A stretch of DNA of 64,000 nt from Paenibacillus_E allorhizoplanae (GTDB taxonomy: Bacteria > Bacillota > Bacilli > Paenibacillales > NBRC-103111): contig NZ_CAKMMW010000015.1 of the NCBI RefSeq assembly GCF_927798215.1, forward strand, positions 124,001-188,000, in the 5' to 3' direction. Position 1 is the first letter of the stretch. Every line of letters starts with the position of its first letter. The position numbers and the translations under genes are program-made. Shown here in pieces: positions 1 to 8,239 of this stretch. The notes beneath the pieces are model-generated. The model worked only from the letters and a program-made list of their open reading frames with translations. It was not told the origin of the DNA and searched no databases.

Positions 1-1123
1 CCAGCTGGTCGCCTTGAATAGCGGCCAATGAAACAATCGATTCCGCAGGTATCACCTGTCGATCGACGAACTCCCTGCCCTTCCGCAGCGCCGCCAGTTC
101 CGCCACAGGCTGCATCCGCAACGTGCCATCCTCTGCCAGCGTCAACTCGCGCGGCAAAGTAAACGCCCCCATCCAGCCATCTACTTGCTCCGGCATCTGA
201 GCGCCCCATATGTTCATCCAGCCTAGCAGGATGCGTCGTCCCAGTCCATCCACCAACGTTTGCGGCGCATAGAAATCGAACCCATCATCCAACCGTTCGG
301 CATAACGGTAATCAAATTTGCCTGTCTCATAGTTTAATTTCCCGGTGAGGTACATCGTCTTTGTAGCCCCCATGTTCATCGGGGAAATAACAAGCACATG
401 ATCATCCCCATCACCGAGTGGAAATAAATCAGGACACTCCCACATATCTCCCATAGTGCCGTCACTCTCTGCTGCAACACCCAAATAGCGCCATGTGAGC
501 AAATCAGAAGACGTGTACATCAGCACTTTGCCCAAGCCATCCTTTCCATAACCGACGACCATGTACCACTGACCGTCATGCTGCCAAACCTTCGGATCGC
601 GGAAGCCGAACCCACCCTCCTCCGGTGCGGCACCAATAATAGGATTAGCCACTGATTTGTTAAAAGCAACCCCATCCGTGCTGGTCGCGAGACACTGCAC
701 CTCCATCGGCGTACGTCCATCTACATGCCCCGTATAGACCAATGTCAGAACGCCGTTATAATCGACTGCACTGCCTGACCAACAGCCATAACCACCTGTT
801 TCCCCGCTATCATAATCTTCCGAAGGAGCCAACGCGATAGGCAAGTGCTCCCAGTGCACCAAATCCTTACTTTTGGCATGCCCCCAATGCATCGGGCCCC
901 ATTTCGACTCATAGGGAAAATGCTGATAAAACACATGATACTCTCCATTCCAATAAATAAGCCCATTTGGATCATTCATCCAGCCCGCTGGAGGCATAAG
1001 GTGATAACCAAGCCTATATCCATCCTCCGCGATTGACTTGACGGCTTGCTCCAATGCTTGATTCGCTTGTTCCACGCGTTCCATGTGGAGCTGACTCTTT
1101 TCACTATCTGTCCGCTGACTCAT
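1..1123 (-). CDS. GH32 sucrose/fructo-oligosaccharide hydrolase, C-terminus cut by window edge
   Basis: Cleaves beta-fructosyl bonds of sucrose or short fructans in the cytoplasm (glycoside hydrolase family 32). The start is the ATG at 1123, preceded by GGGAGG. About 374 residues are present and the reading frame is still open at base 1. Visible GH32 blocks are WMNDPNG with nucleophile Asp51, then FRDPK and WECPDLF (acid/base Glu). No signal peptide is seen, unlike the second GH32 protein of this locus. The start overlaps the fructokinase stop by 4 nt (ATGA), so the two are probably translationally coupled. Sucrose-6-phosphate versus sucrose specificity cannot be read from sequence; the ABC rather than PTS context favours unphosphorylated substrates (inference). 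Confidence 0.93.
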   Translation of the reverse strand, partial: MSQRTDSEKSQLHMERVEQANQALEQAVKSIAEDGYRLGYHLMPPAGWMNDPNGLIYWNGEYHVFYQHFPYESKWGPMHWGHAKSKDLVHWEHLPIALAPSEDYDSGETGGYGCWSGSAVDYNGVLTLVYTGHVDGRTPMEVQCLATSTDGVAFNKSVANPIIGAAPEEGGFGFRDPKVWQHDGQWYMVVGYGKDGLGKVLMYTSSDLLTWRYLGVAAESDGTMGDMWECPDLFPLGDGDDHVLVISPMNMGATKTMYLTGKLNYETGKFDYRYAERLDDGFDFYAPQTLVDGLGRRILLGWMNIWGAQMPEQVDGWMGAFTLPRELTLAEDGTLRMQPVAELAALRKGREFVDRQVIPAESIVSLAAIQGDQL

Positions 1124-2103
1124 CCTAGAACATCCTCCCTAGCTCCATCTCGTATCAACGCTTGAATTTCCTCCATTGTTCCAAGCGACGGAATCGCACC
1201 TTTCCGAGTGGTCGCCAAAGCTCCCGCCGCATTCGCAAAGCACAATGCCAGCTGAAGCTCCTCTTCTTCCCACAACTGCAACGCCTTTCCCTTCTCCAAC
1301 ACTTCATATAACAATGCACCGAAAAACGCATCCCCAGCACCAGTAGTATCAAGGGTAAGAACAGGGAAACTCTCCACCTTGCCCCACCAATCCTTCATCT
1401 GATAAAAAGAACCCGCTCCTCCTGCTGTAGCCAAAAGCAAGGTAATTCCATACTGTTCAACTAGTTTTCTCGCTGCCTTTTCTAAATCCTGCTCAGCCGT
1501 CAAGAAGACAAGCTCCTCTTCGGAAACCTTTACCACATCTGCGAGGCTTAGGCCAACGCGAATTACTTCTAGTGCGTGCTCCTCATCTCGCCACAAGGAA
1601 GGACGCCAATTCGGGTCATAGGAAATCAGCGCCCCATTATCCTTCGCAAGCTGAACAGCTTTTAGAGTAGCTGTATAAGCAGGCTCCGCCGTCATTGAAA
1701 TCGAGCCAAAATGAAAAATCCGTGTCTCCCCCAGCATGGCATGATTCAACTCATCTGCTCTCAACAGCTGATCAGCGCCAGGATGCCTTGCAAAATGAAA
1801 CGATCTATCTCCATCTGCATCCAGCTGGACGAAAGCCATCGTCGTATGCGCCTCACATGTCTCTACCAAACCACAATCTGACACGCCGACCTCGAGTAAA
1901 GCTTCGCGTAAATAAGCCCCGAATGGATCGCTGCCCACTTTCCCGATGAACCCCGTTTTCCTGCCGAGCTTCGCCATCGCAGCTGCCACATTTACTGGCG
2001 CTCCGCCTGGGTTGCGCTCAAACAACGGCTGTCCCGCTTCGGATCGACCATTTGGTGTAAAATCAATTAAGTACTCCCCAAGCGCAACTACATCGTAGTT
2101 CAT
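1120..2103 (-). CDS. PfkB-family fructokinase
   Basis: Phosphorylates fructose to fructose-6-phosphate with ATP; ribokinase/PfkB fold, 327 residues, the usual length. The N-terminal sugar-binding signature NPGGAPVNVA is at residues 31-40 and the C-terminal DTTGAGDAF signature at 252-260, with Asp258 the likely catalytic base. The YDPNWRPSLW block at 162-171 is typical of bacterial fructokinases. It lies between the permeases and the cytoplasmic GH32 gene, so it would capture the fructose released inside the cell. No odd features. Confidence 0.93.
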   Translation of the reverse strand: MNYDVVALGEYLIDFTPNGRSEAGQPLFERNPGGAPVNVAAAMAKLGRKTGFIGKVGSDPFGAYLREALLEVGVSDCGLVETCEAHTTMAFVQLDADGDRSFHFARHPGADQLLRADELNHAMLGETRIFHFGSISMTAEPAYTATLKAVQLAKDNGALISYDPNWRPSLWRDEEHALEVIRVGLSLADVVKVSEEELVFLTAEQDLEKAARKLVEQYGITLLLATAGGAGSFYQMKDWWGKVESFPVLTLDTTGAGDAFFGALLYEVLEKGKALQLWEEEELQLALCFANAAGALATTRKGAIPSLGTMEEIQALIRDGAREDVLG

Positions 2104-2136
2104 GCCATCTGCTCCTTTCTTTTTACCCTAAACCAT

Positions 2137-2973
2137 TTAACCCTTAATGCCCGACATCGTAATCCCCTGAATATAGTAACGCTGCAAAAATAGAAAAAGT
2201 AGGAGAATTGGCACGGTAGATAGCGTATTCGCCGCCAAAACCTTCGACCAATCTGTCCCCTCATTCGAGGAAAACGTGGAGATCCCGACTTGAATCATCT
2301 GCATTTTCTGATCATTGATCACAATAAGCGGCCACAGATAGGAGTCCCAGTTTCCTAGGAAAGTCATCAGTCCGAGCGTAATTAGCGCAGGCACTGCGGC
2401 TGGCAGCACGATCGCTACAAAAGTGCGAGGCAATGTCGCTCCGTCAATCCGTGCAGCTTCCATCATTTCGTTCGGAACTTCCGCGAAAAATTGCCGCAGC
2501 ATAAAGATGCCGAACACGGACAACATCGAAGGGATAATAAGTGCTTTATAAGAATTAAGCCAGCCCAAATCATGCATCAACAAATAGTTAGGTACGAGTG
2601 TTACTTCGCCTGGGATGATCATCGCAGACATAAATAAGGCAAATACAACCGTTTTAAATGGAAATCTTAGCTTCGCAAACGCAAATGCCGCCATCGAATT
2701 AATGATCAGCACCAGTATCGTTACGATGGAAGCCACGAGCAATGTATTCCAGATATAGCGTAAGAACGGATTTCGCGTATTAAAAATGACATTATGGAAG
2801 TTCTTCCATGTCCATTCTACGGGAACTATTAAGTGAATATTCAATGATGTATATTTGAAAAGCTCCTGATAGGGTCGAAAAGCGCCAGTAACCATCCATA
2901 GGATAGGAGCGATAGAAATCAGAGCAATTACGATCATGACAATCATCGTTACGACGTTTGTTAGCCTCTTCAC
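2137..2973 (-). CDS. Sugar ABC transporter permease, MalG/UgpE type
   Basis: Inner-membrane permease of a CUT1-type carbohydrate importer, 278 residues with six predicted membrane spans. The ATPase-contact EAA loop is visible as EAARIDG at 172-178, and the C-terminus ends GI..SGIKG as in many MalG-like subunits. The start is a GTG with a GAGGAGG site. It lies 19 nt after its partner permease and before fructokinase, so it most likely imports fructo-oligosaccharides (inference). No ATPase gene is present in the locus. Confidence 0.9.
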   Translation of the reverse strand: MKRLTNVVTMIVMIVIALISIAPILWMVTGAFRPYQELFKYTSLNIHLIVPVEWTWKNFHNVIFNTRNPFLRYIWNTLLVASIVTILVLIINSMAAFAFAKLRFPFKTVVFALFMSAMIIPGEVTLVPNYLLMHDLGWLNSYKALIIPSMLSVFGIFMLRQFFAEVPNEMMEAARIDGATLPRTFVAIVLPAAVPALITLGLMTFLGNWDSYLWPLIVINDQKMQMIQVGISTFSSNEGTDWSKVLAANTLSTVPILLLFLFLQRYYIQGITMSGIKG

Positions 2974-2992
2974 AGCGAATCCCTCCTCGTTG

Positions 2993-3925
2993 TTAGTCTG
3001 TGTCTTTGTTAAAAAGCTTCATTTGGATCAGTGAAATGGTCAATACAATCGCGAAAAGCACAAAAGCCGCCGCCGTCGCGTACCCCATCCTCATTTGCGT
3101 GAAAGCTTGTTTATAAATATAGAAAACAACCGTTTCCGTTGAGCTATTGGGACCGCCATTGGTCAGTACGAAAACTAAGCCCGAGAGCTTGATCGCATCG
3201 ATTGTCGTCATGATGACCACGAAGGACATCGTCCGATTCAATAATGGAAGTGTGATTTTGAAAAACTGCCCAATCCGTGATGCCCCATCCACTCTGGCTG
3301 CTTCATAGAGATCGGGCGAGATATTGTTCAAGCCGGCTAGAAAAATAATCATGAAAAACCCGGCGCCCTTCCAAATTCCGAGCACAATAATGCCGTTCAT
3401 CGCTGTTTTCGGATCAGATAGGAAGCTCGTAACCGGCATATGCAGCGCTTTGAGCACACTGTTCAGGAGGCCGAACTCTTTGTTATAAATGAGCTTAAAA
3501 ACCGTAGCCGCCACCGCTGTCGAGATAATAACCGGGATAAAATAAAGCGTTCGGAACAGCCCGGCTGTCGCGGTTTTCTTCTGAATTAATAGGGCAAGGC
3601 CAAGTGCGATGCTCGTCTGAATCGGAATCACAATCAGTGCGAAATAAAACGAATGCTTCAAACTATTAAAGAAGGCTCGATCCTTCATTAGATGCACATA
3701 ATTGTCCATGCCGACGAACACGTCACCGGCGCCGACTAAGGAATAGTTTTTGAAACTGATTAGAAAAGCTTGCAACATAGGATAGAATACGAACACAAGC
3801 AGTAAGGCTATCGCCGGGAAAATAAACCAGAAGGCCGTAGCCTGCTCATGCTTGCGAAAGCTTTGCGATTTTTTATTGCTTGAACTAACCGATTTCACTG
3901 TTTTCATCGTTTCAACAGTAGCCAT
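2993..3925 (-). CDS. Sugar ABC transporter permease, MalF/UgpA type
   Basis: Partner membrane subunit of the fructan-locus importer, 310 residues. A basic cytoplasmic N-terminus of about 30 residues is followed by six hydrophobic segments and an EAA loop (YEAARVDGAS, near residue 213). It starts 24 nt downstream of the secreted GH32 enzyme, in the same orientation. The matching solute-binding lipoprotein is not adjacent but about 6 kb upstream (10132-11496), on the far side of the two-component genes. That pairing is inferred from operon order. Confidence 0.9.
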   Translation of the reverse strand: MATVETMKTVKSVSSSNKKSQSFRKHEQATAFWFIFPAIALLLVFVFYPMLQAFLISFKNYSLVGAGDVFVGMDNYVHLMKDRAFFNSLKHSFYFALIVIPIQTSIALGLALLIQKKTATAGLFRTLYFIPVIISTAVAATVFKLIYNKEFGLLNSVLKALHMPVTSFLSDPKTAMNGIIVLGIWKGAGFFMIIFLAGLNNISPDLYEAARVDGASRIGQFFKITLPLLNRTMSFVVIMTTIDAIKLSGLVFVLTNGGPNSSTETVVFYIYKQAFTQMRMGYATAAAFVLFAIVLTISLIQMKLFNKDTD

Positions 3926-3949
3926 AACTCACCTCTCCATTCACATCTG

Positions 3950-5797
3950 TCATTTGCCATCGTAAACATACACTTGGACACTCGACATGACAGTCCCATC
4001 TTGGCTAGTCGCCTTGATTTCAGCCTGCCCCGTCTTAACACCACGCACCGTTGCCCCTCCGTTATCCGCTGTAACGGACGCGATTCCTTCATCGCTAGAT
4101 GTCCACTTCAGCTCCTGTGGTGCGCTCAGTGGAATAACGGATGCTGCGATAAGTTGGCTGCTGTTCACTGCTACATCAAACGTAGTATTGTTCAACACTA
4201 CTCTCTGTGGCGTTGTCCCGTTCACATCTTCCTTACGCCAAACCGTCCCCATCGGATAAAACTGCGCTTTTTCCAGCGTGACATCGCCCTCTGACGCAGT
4301 CAGTTCCAGTCGATTGCTCGTGGGATCAGGGAAGATCAGGCTAGAGACAACAGCCTCGCCATCATTCGCGAATACCTCCAAACTAGCCTCATCCACGAAA
4401 AATTGAAGTTTGAGCTTGCCGTTCTTCAGCCTCAGTGGTGCCGACACTTGTTCGGCGAAGCCTTTCTCGAATGAGGTGATACCCGAGTGGGTTCTGTCAA
4501 TGGTCAGCTTTTCCGTATCCGCATCGTAGGTGACTTTCGTTGCTTGATCTGCTCCTTTGCGCAGCTGGAATTCGGCCTTGCTTTTCGGCAGAACTGTAAG
4601 CTCCGAGAGTAGCTCATACGATGTTCCTTTTAAATGATCAAACGGATTAACTCCTGCCGCTAACTGTTGCTGCTTCACCATTACTTCTGTGCCCCGCAGC
4701 GTCTGCAATTCTTTGATCGGTTCCTGAATTAGGCGTATGCCTTGATCAGGGATATTTCTCAACCGCAGCTCACGCGGGATCGACATATTCCCCTTCCAGG
4801 CCCCAGTCGGCATCGCAAACGGATAACGCCAGTTGGACATCCAGCCTAGCCAAATGCGACGTCCATCTTTTGCTGGAATATCCGAATAAGATACTGCTGC
4901 ATAGAAATCCTTCCCATAATCCGTCCACAAAACATCGGAAGCTGGATTATCGTTCTTGAACGTGCGACCGTCGAACGTGCCAACGAAGTATTGAGCCGTG
5001 GAGCCTTTGGTCGTGTTGTTGCTGCCGATGCTGAGGGCTAACACCCATTTTTTCGTTTTGGTACCCTCTATAGGTAGCTCAAACAAATCTGGACATTCCC
5101 AAACCGCCGCATGCGAGCCCTGATCGCTTCCAAACTCACTTGCGAGCTTCCATGCTTTCAGGTCAGGTGATGTGTAGAATTGAACGCGATTATCCACAGA
5201 CACTACCATCACCCAGGATTTCGTCGGCTCGTGCCAGATCACTTTGGGATCTCGGAAATCCTTTAAACCTGGATTCGGAATCACTGGATTACCTTCATAT
5301 TTGGTCCAGGTACGGCCTTTATCTGTGCTAAATGCAATACTTTGCGATTGCAGGCCGCCTTTGAAATGCGTAAAAATCGCGACTAGACCCGCCTTGCCGC
5401 CAAAAAAGCCACTCGTATCCTTCGCATCCACAACCGCGCTGCCTGACCAAATTTCACCGAGCGAATCCCTAGCTAGCGCGACCGGCAAATGCTCCCAATG
5501 GATTAAATCGCGACTAACCGCGTGACCCCATTGGCCGCTATTTTGATAGAATTGATGATACTCTCCTTCCAAATAGACCATGCCATTCGGGTCACTTAGA
5601 TTGCCTGATTCCGGTGATAAGTGATACTGTGGGCGAAACTTTTCCGTATAATAAGTCGGATCCTTCGCATAAGAGAAAGCCGATTCCTCCGCTGAGTCCG
5701 TCGATTTGTTATCACCTGCTACCAATGCCGTTGCCCCCCAACCCAGAAGTATGATCACAGCGCTACCCGCTACCCATAATCCAAATTTCTTCCGCAT
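3950..5797 (-). CDS. Secreted/anchored GH32 levanase or inulinase with C-terminal Big2-like domain
   Basis: Extracellular fructan hydrolase, 615 residues. The N-terminus (about residues 5-28) is a hydrophobic signal or anchor segment with no clear lipobox. GH32 catalytic blocks are SDPNG with nucleophile Asp69, FRDPK with stabiliser Asp183, and WECPDLF with acid/base Glu234. A GH32 C-terminal beta-sandwich follows, and about residues 535-613 look like a bacterial Ig-like (Big2) domain (SSDEGIASV, GVKTGQAEIKAT). It would release fructose or oligomers outside the cell for the adjacent ABC importer. It is the first gene after the two-component pair. Levan versus inulin preference is not decidable here. 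Confidence 0.92.
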   Translation of the reverse strand: MRKKFGLWVAGSAVIILLGWGATALVAGDNKSTDSAEESAFSYAKDPTYYTEKFRPQYHLSPESGNLSDPNGMVYLEGEYHQFYQNSGQWGHAVSRDLIHWEHLPVALARDSLGEIWSGSAVVDAKDTSGFFGGKAGLVAIFTHFKGGLQSQSIAFSTDKGRTWTKYEGNPVIPNPGLKDFRDPKVIWHEPTKSWVMVVSVDNRVQFYTSPDLKAWKLASEFGSDQGSHAAVWECPDLFELPIEGTKTKKWVLALSIGSNNTTKGSTAQYFVGTFDGRTFKNDNPASDVLWTDYGKDFYAAVSYSDIPAKDGRRIWLGWMSNWRYPFAMPTGAWKGNMSIPRELRLRNIPDQGIRLIQEPIKELQTLRGTEVMVKQQQLAAGVNPFDHLKGTSYELLSELTVLPKSKAEFQLRKGADQATKVTYDADTEKLTIDRTHSGITSFEKGFAEQVSAPLRLKNGKLKLQFFVDEASLEVFANDGEAVVSSLIFPDPTSNRLELTASEGDVTLEKAQFYPMGTVWRKEDVNGTTPQRVVLNNTTFDVAVNSSQLIAASVIPLSAPQELKWTSSDEGIASVTADNGGATVRGVKTGQAEIKATSQDGTVMSSVQVYVYDGK

Positions 5798-5936
5798 GGT
5801 TCCTCCCTCTACTAGCTGTCTATTATGATGTATCGTTATTGTACCGAGTCAGCGAATAGAAAGATTTCAATATCATTGGGAGTTGTGTTTTAAAATGATT
5901 TGCAGGTGCGTGCCAGGATTAGCCTCGTCAGCAGAT

Positions 5937-5972
5937 AAAAAAAATACCCTCATCTGTTAGATGAGAGTATTT
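5937..5972 (-). terminator. Intrinsic terminator, minus orientation
   Basis: A 14-bp stem (with G-U on the minus strand) around a GTT loop is followed on the minus strand by eight U. The nearest minus-strand gene upstream is the response regulator ending at 6615. A transcript from the two-component genes would therefore run antisense through the toxin-antitoxin pair before stopping here. Confidence 0.85.
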
Positions 5973-5995
5973 AAGCCCATTCATGGTAATCGGAA

Positions 5996-6024
5996 TTGAA
6001 TATTGTACATTATAATGCTACAAT
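5996..6024 (+). promoter_or_regulatory. Sigma-A promoter with overlapping operator-like palindrome for the toxin-antitoxin pair
   Basis: TTGAAT (5996-6001), a 17-bp spacer and TACAAT (6019-6024). The spacer and -10 carry a near-perfect palindrome: TTGTA + CATTATAATG + C + TACAA at 6003-6023. This placement fits autorepression by the antitoxin, as is usual for Phd/YefM systems (family knowledge). Operator use is inferred. Confidence 0.75.
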
Positions 6025-6059
6025 AATGTCAGATTGATCATGAGAAGGAAGGTCAGATT

Positions 6060-6326
6060 ATGCCGCATATTAGACCGATAACGGATTTAAGAAATACAAC
6101 TGAAATCTCTGAGCTTTGTCATAAACAAGACGAACCTATTTTTATTACTAAGAACGGATATGGTGACTTAGTCGTAATGAGTATTGAAACCTATGAACGT
6201 CAACTTGCGCTAGTTGAAGTTTATAAAAAGTTAGCTGAAGCTGAAAAGCAAATTGCTGAGGGTCAACCTTTATTAGAAGGTGAGGCAGTTTTTAAAAGGC
6301 TGCGAGACAAATATGCAAACAAATGA
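6060..6326 (+). CDS. Phd/YefM-family antitoxin
   Basis: An 88-residue antitoxin of a type II toxin-antitoxin pair. The N-terminal half has the Phd/YefM DNA-binding pattern: ITDLRN near residue 7, then EPIFITKNGYGDLVVMS and ETYERQ. The C-terminal half is charged and helical (KKLAEAEKQIAEGQ) and would wrap the toxin. It has its own promoter and lies opposite to all surrounding genes, with an AAGGAAGG ribosome site. It overlaps the toxin gene by 14 nt. It probably binds the palindrome at 6003-6023. Confidence 0.88.
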   Translation: MPHIRPITDLRNTTEISELCHKQDEPIFITKNGYGDLVVMSIETYERQLALVEVYKKLAEAEKQIAEGQPLLEGEAVFKRLRDKYANK

Positions 6327-6633
6327 TTATGGTTTGAAATTCACACCATTAGCAAGTGATGATCTTGAGCAGATTTACAGTTATGTATCGCATAAATTAT
6401 TTGCTCAAGCTGCGGCAGACAACCTTCTAGCAAAGATTGAATCCAGTATTACGAGCCTCACTAGAGTCCCGTATTCAGGAAGTATTTTGTTAGATGAGTC
6501 TCTAAAAAGCAGAGGATATCGTAAGTTGATCGTTGATAACTATCTTGTTTTTTATTTGGTCAATGAGTTAGATAAATATGTTGTTATTATGCGTATCATG
6601 TATGGTGCACAAAACTATACAGATTTGCTTTGA
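6313..6633 (+). CDS. RelE/ParE-superfamily toxin
   Basis: A 106-residue toxin, typically a ribosome-dependent mRNA interferase or gyrase inhibitor; which one is not readable here. The start at ATG 6313 (MQTNDYGLKF) gives the normal family length; the longer open frame to 6280 lies inside the antitoxin gene. Family features include PLASDDLEQIYSYV near the N-terminus, RVPYSG in the middle, and RKLIVDNYLVFYLV plus MRIMYGAQNY at the end. The last 19 bp overlap the convergent 3' end of the response-regulator gene. Confidence 0.85.
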   Translation: MQTNDYGLKFTPLASDDLEQIYSYVSHKLFAQAAADNLLAKIESSITSLTRVPYSGSILLDESLKSRGYRKLIVDNYLVFYLVNELDKYVVIMRIMYGAQNYTDLL

Positions 6634-8231
6634 CTCTCCTCCCGATACTCCTTCGGTCCCTTCCCGTAGAACTTCTTGAAAGCCGTGCTAAAATAGCTCG
6701 AACTAGAGTACCCCACCAACGTAGCAATATCCGTTAGCTTAAGCTCACTTTCTTGGAGCAAATCCGCAGCCCTCCCCAAACGCAACCTCGTGACATAGTC
6801 ACTAAAAGTCACACCCACACTCATCTTAAACAACCCAGATAAGTACGTTTCGTTAATATGAAACATCTCGGCCAAGGAGGCCAGCGTAAGCTCATAGGAA
6901 AAGTTCTCATTCACATAATTGCGAATGGCTTCCATCATTTGCTGACCACTGGAGAACCTGGTTTTCCTCACCTCTTCCATGACGAGCCGGGCCATGTCGT
7001 GCAGCTGGTCGAGCACTTGCTCCCGAGAGGAGTAATCTCTCACGCTCATCTGGCAGTTCCAGAGATAGCTCTGCAGGGACGCGTCCCCTAGCTCAAACTT
7101 CTTGGCAATGGCGTTAAACAAGAGAATAATACGCAGCGTTAAAAAGGTGAACACAAACATTGGCGTATCTCGATCTGTGGTGAAAATGGCTTGTAACTGC
7201 TTGGTAAAAGCAGGCATATCGAGATTTTCGATGGTTTGCATCAGCTTTCTCTCCACCTCCGGTGAAAAGCTATGCGTCATGGCGAGCACATTTCGATCCG
7301 GCTCAGCTTTATCGGAATGAATCGTGCCTTGACTCCAGGCGAGCATACTTGATGCGTAGCCGTCCTTGAGCTGCCTCAAACCATGGATAGGCTCGCCAAT
7401 ACCGAGCACACTGTCTACTTTGAGGTAGCTTTGGATATCCCGCTTCAGCTTGCGTACGAAGTCAGCCAAGAAGCGGTCATGCTCGGCATTTTGAATCCGA
7501 ATGACAAAATGTATCATCGCAGGGTGACTCATCGCGTAGAACGGATAGATGTGCTCCCATTTCTCGGCGGACTCCCGGCACAACATCTGAAAAGCTAAGT
7601 ACAGCAAGTCTTTCCGCTCACTCCAATCGTCCAAGCGTCCTGGTGGAATACGCATCTCTACCGTTACAAATTGAGCATGAACATTGTCACCTGCTAACGC
7701 TGATAACTGTAACTGCTCCATTCGCTCCTTCATGGTGGACACGCTGAACCATTCATCCTTCACCAGTTGCCAAAGAAGCTGCTCTTGCATCAGCACAAGC
7801 TGTTGATGGTTTTTGATTTCCTCTTGATCTTGCTCCCGCAAGCGATTGCGATCCTCTTCCAACTCCGCGGCAAGCTTGCCAAGAAGTGCGGTTAGCTCAC
7901 TGCGAACCACGGGTTTGAGCAGATAATCCTTCACCCCAAGCTGAATAGCAGCCTTCATATATTCAAAATCCGAGTAGCCGGAGAGCACAATAATACGAAG
8001 CGCAGGGTACTTTTCCTTGCATGCGCTAACGAAGGAAATCCCATCCATTTGCGGCATGCGAACATCTGTAATAACAACATCCGGCATCGGATGTGCCTCC
8101 AGAAGCTGCAGTGCTTCCAGACCATTAGCCGCTTCCTGCGCAATTTCGTACCCGGCGGATGTCCAATCAATTTTGGCTTTAATGCTATTTCGAACGCCGA
8201 CCTCATCATCAATCAGCATGATTCTGTACAT
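6615..8231 (-). CDS. YesN-type response regulator with AraC DNA-binding domain
   Basis: Transcription regulator of 538 residues. The receiver domain (about 1-120) has acidic pocket Asp8/Asp9, phospho-acceptor Asp56 (ITDVRMPQMDG) and LLKPV near 105. A long linker follows, and the last ~100 residues are an AraC two-helix-turn-helix domain (LASLAEMFHINETYLS, ...YSSSSYFSTAFKKFYGKGPKEYR). It is paired with the kinase gene 8 nt upstream. It probably activates the levanase-transport genes directly downstream in response to extracellular sugar (inference). Its 3' end is overlapped by the toxin gene on the other strand. Confidence 0.93.
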   Translation of the reverse strand: MYRIMLIDDEVGVRNSIKAKIDWTSAGYEIAQEAANGLEALQLLEAHPMPDVVITDVRMPQMDGISFVSACKEKYPALRIIVLSGYSDFEYMKAAIQLGVKDYLLKPVVRSELTALLGKLAAELEEDRNRLREQDQEEIKNHQQLVLMQEQLLWQLVKDEWFSVSTMKERMEQLQLSALAGDNVHAQFVTVEMRIPPGRLDDWSERKDLLYLAFQMLCRESAEKWEHIYPFYAMSHPAMIHFVIRIQNAEHDRFLADFVRKLKRDIQSYLKVDSVLGIGEPIHGLRQLKDGYASSMLAWSQGTIHSDKAEPDRNVLAMTHSFSPEVERKLMQTIENLDMPAFTKQLQAIFTTDRDTPMFVFTFLTLRIILLFNAIAKKFELGDASLQSYLWNCQMSVRDYSSREQVLDQLHDMARLVMEEVRKTRFSSGQQMMEAIRNYVNENFSYELTLASLAEMFHINETYLSGLFKMSVGVTFSDYVTRLRLGRAADLLQESELKLTDIATLVGYSSSSYFSTAFKKFYGKGPKEYREESQSKSV

Positions 8232-8239
8232 CTCGGTTG

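Noticed and set aside
6280..6312. Longer toxin start at 6280
   Set aside because: It lies within the antitoxin coding region and adds 11 residues not typical of the family; ATG 6313 gives the usual length.
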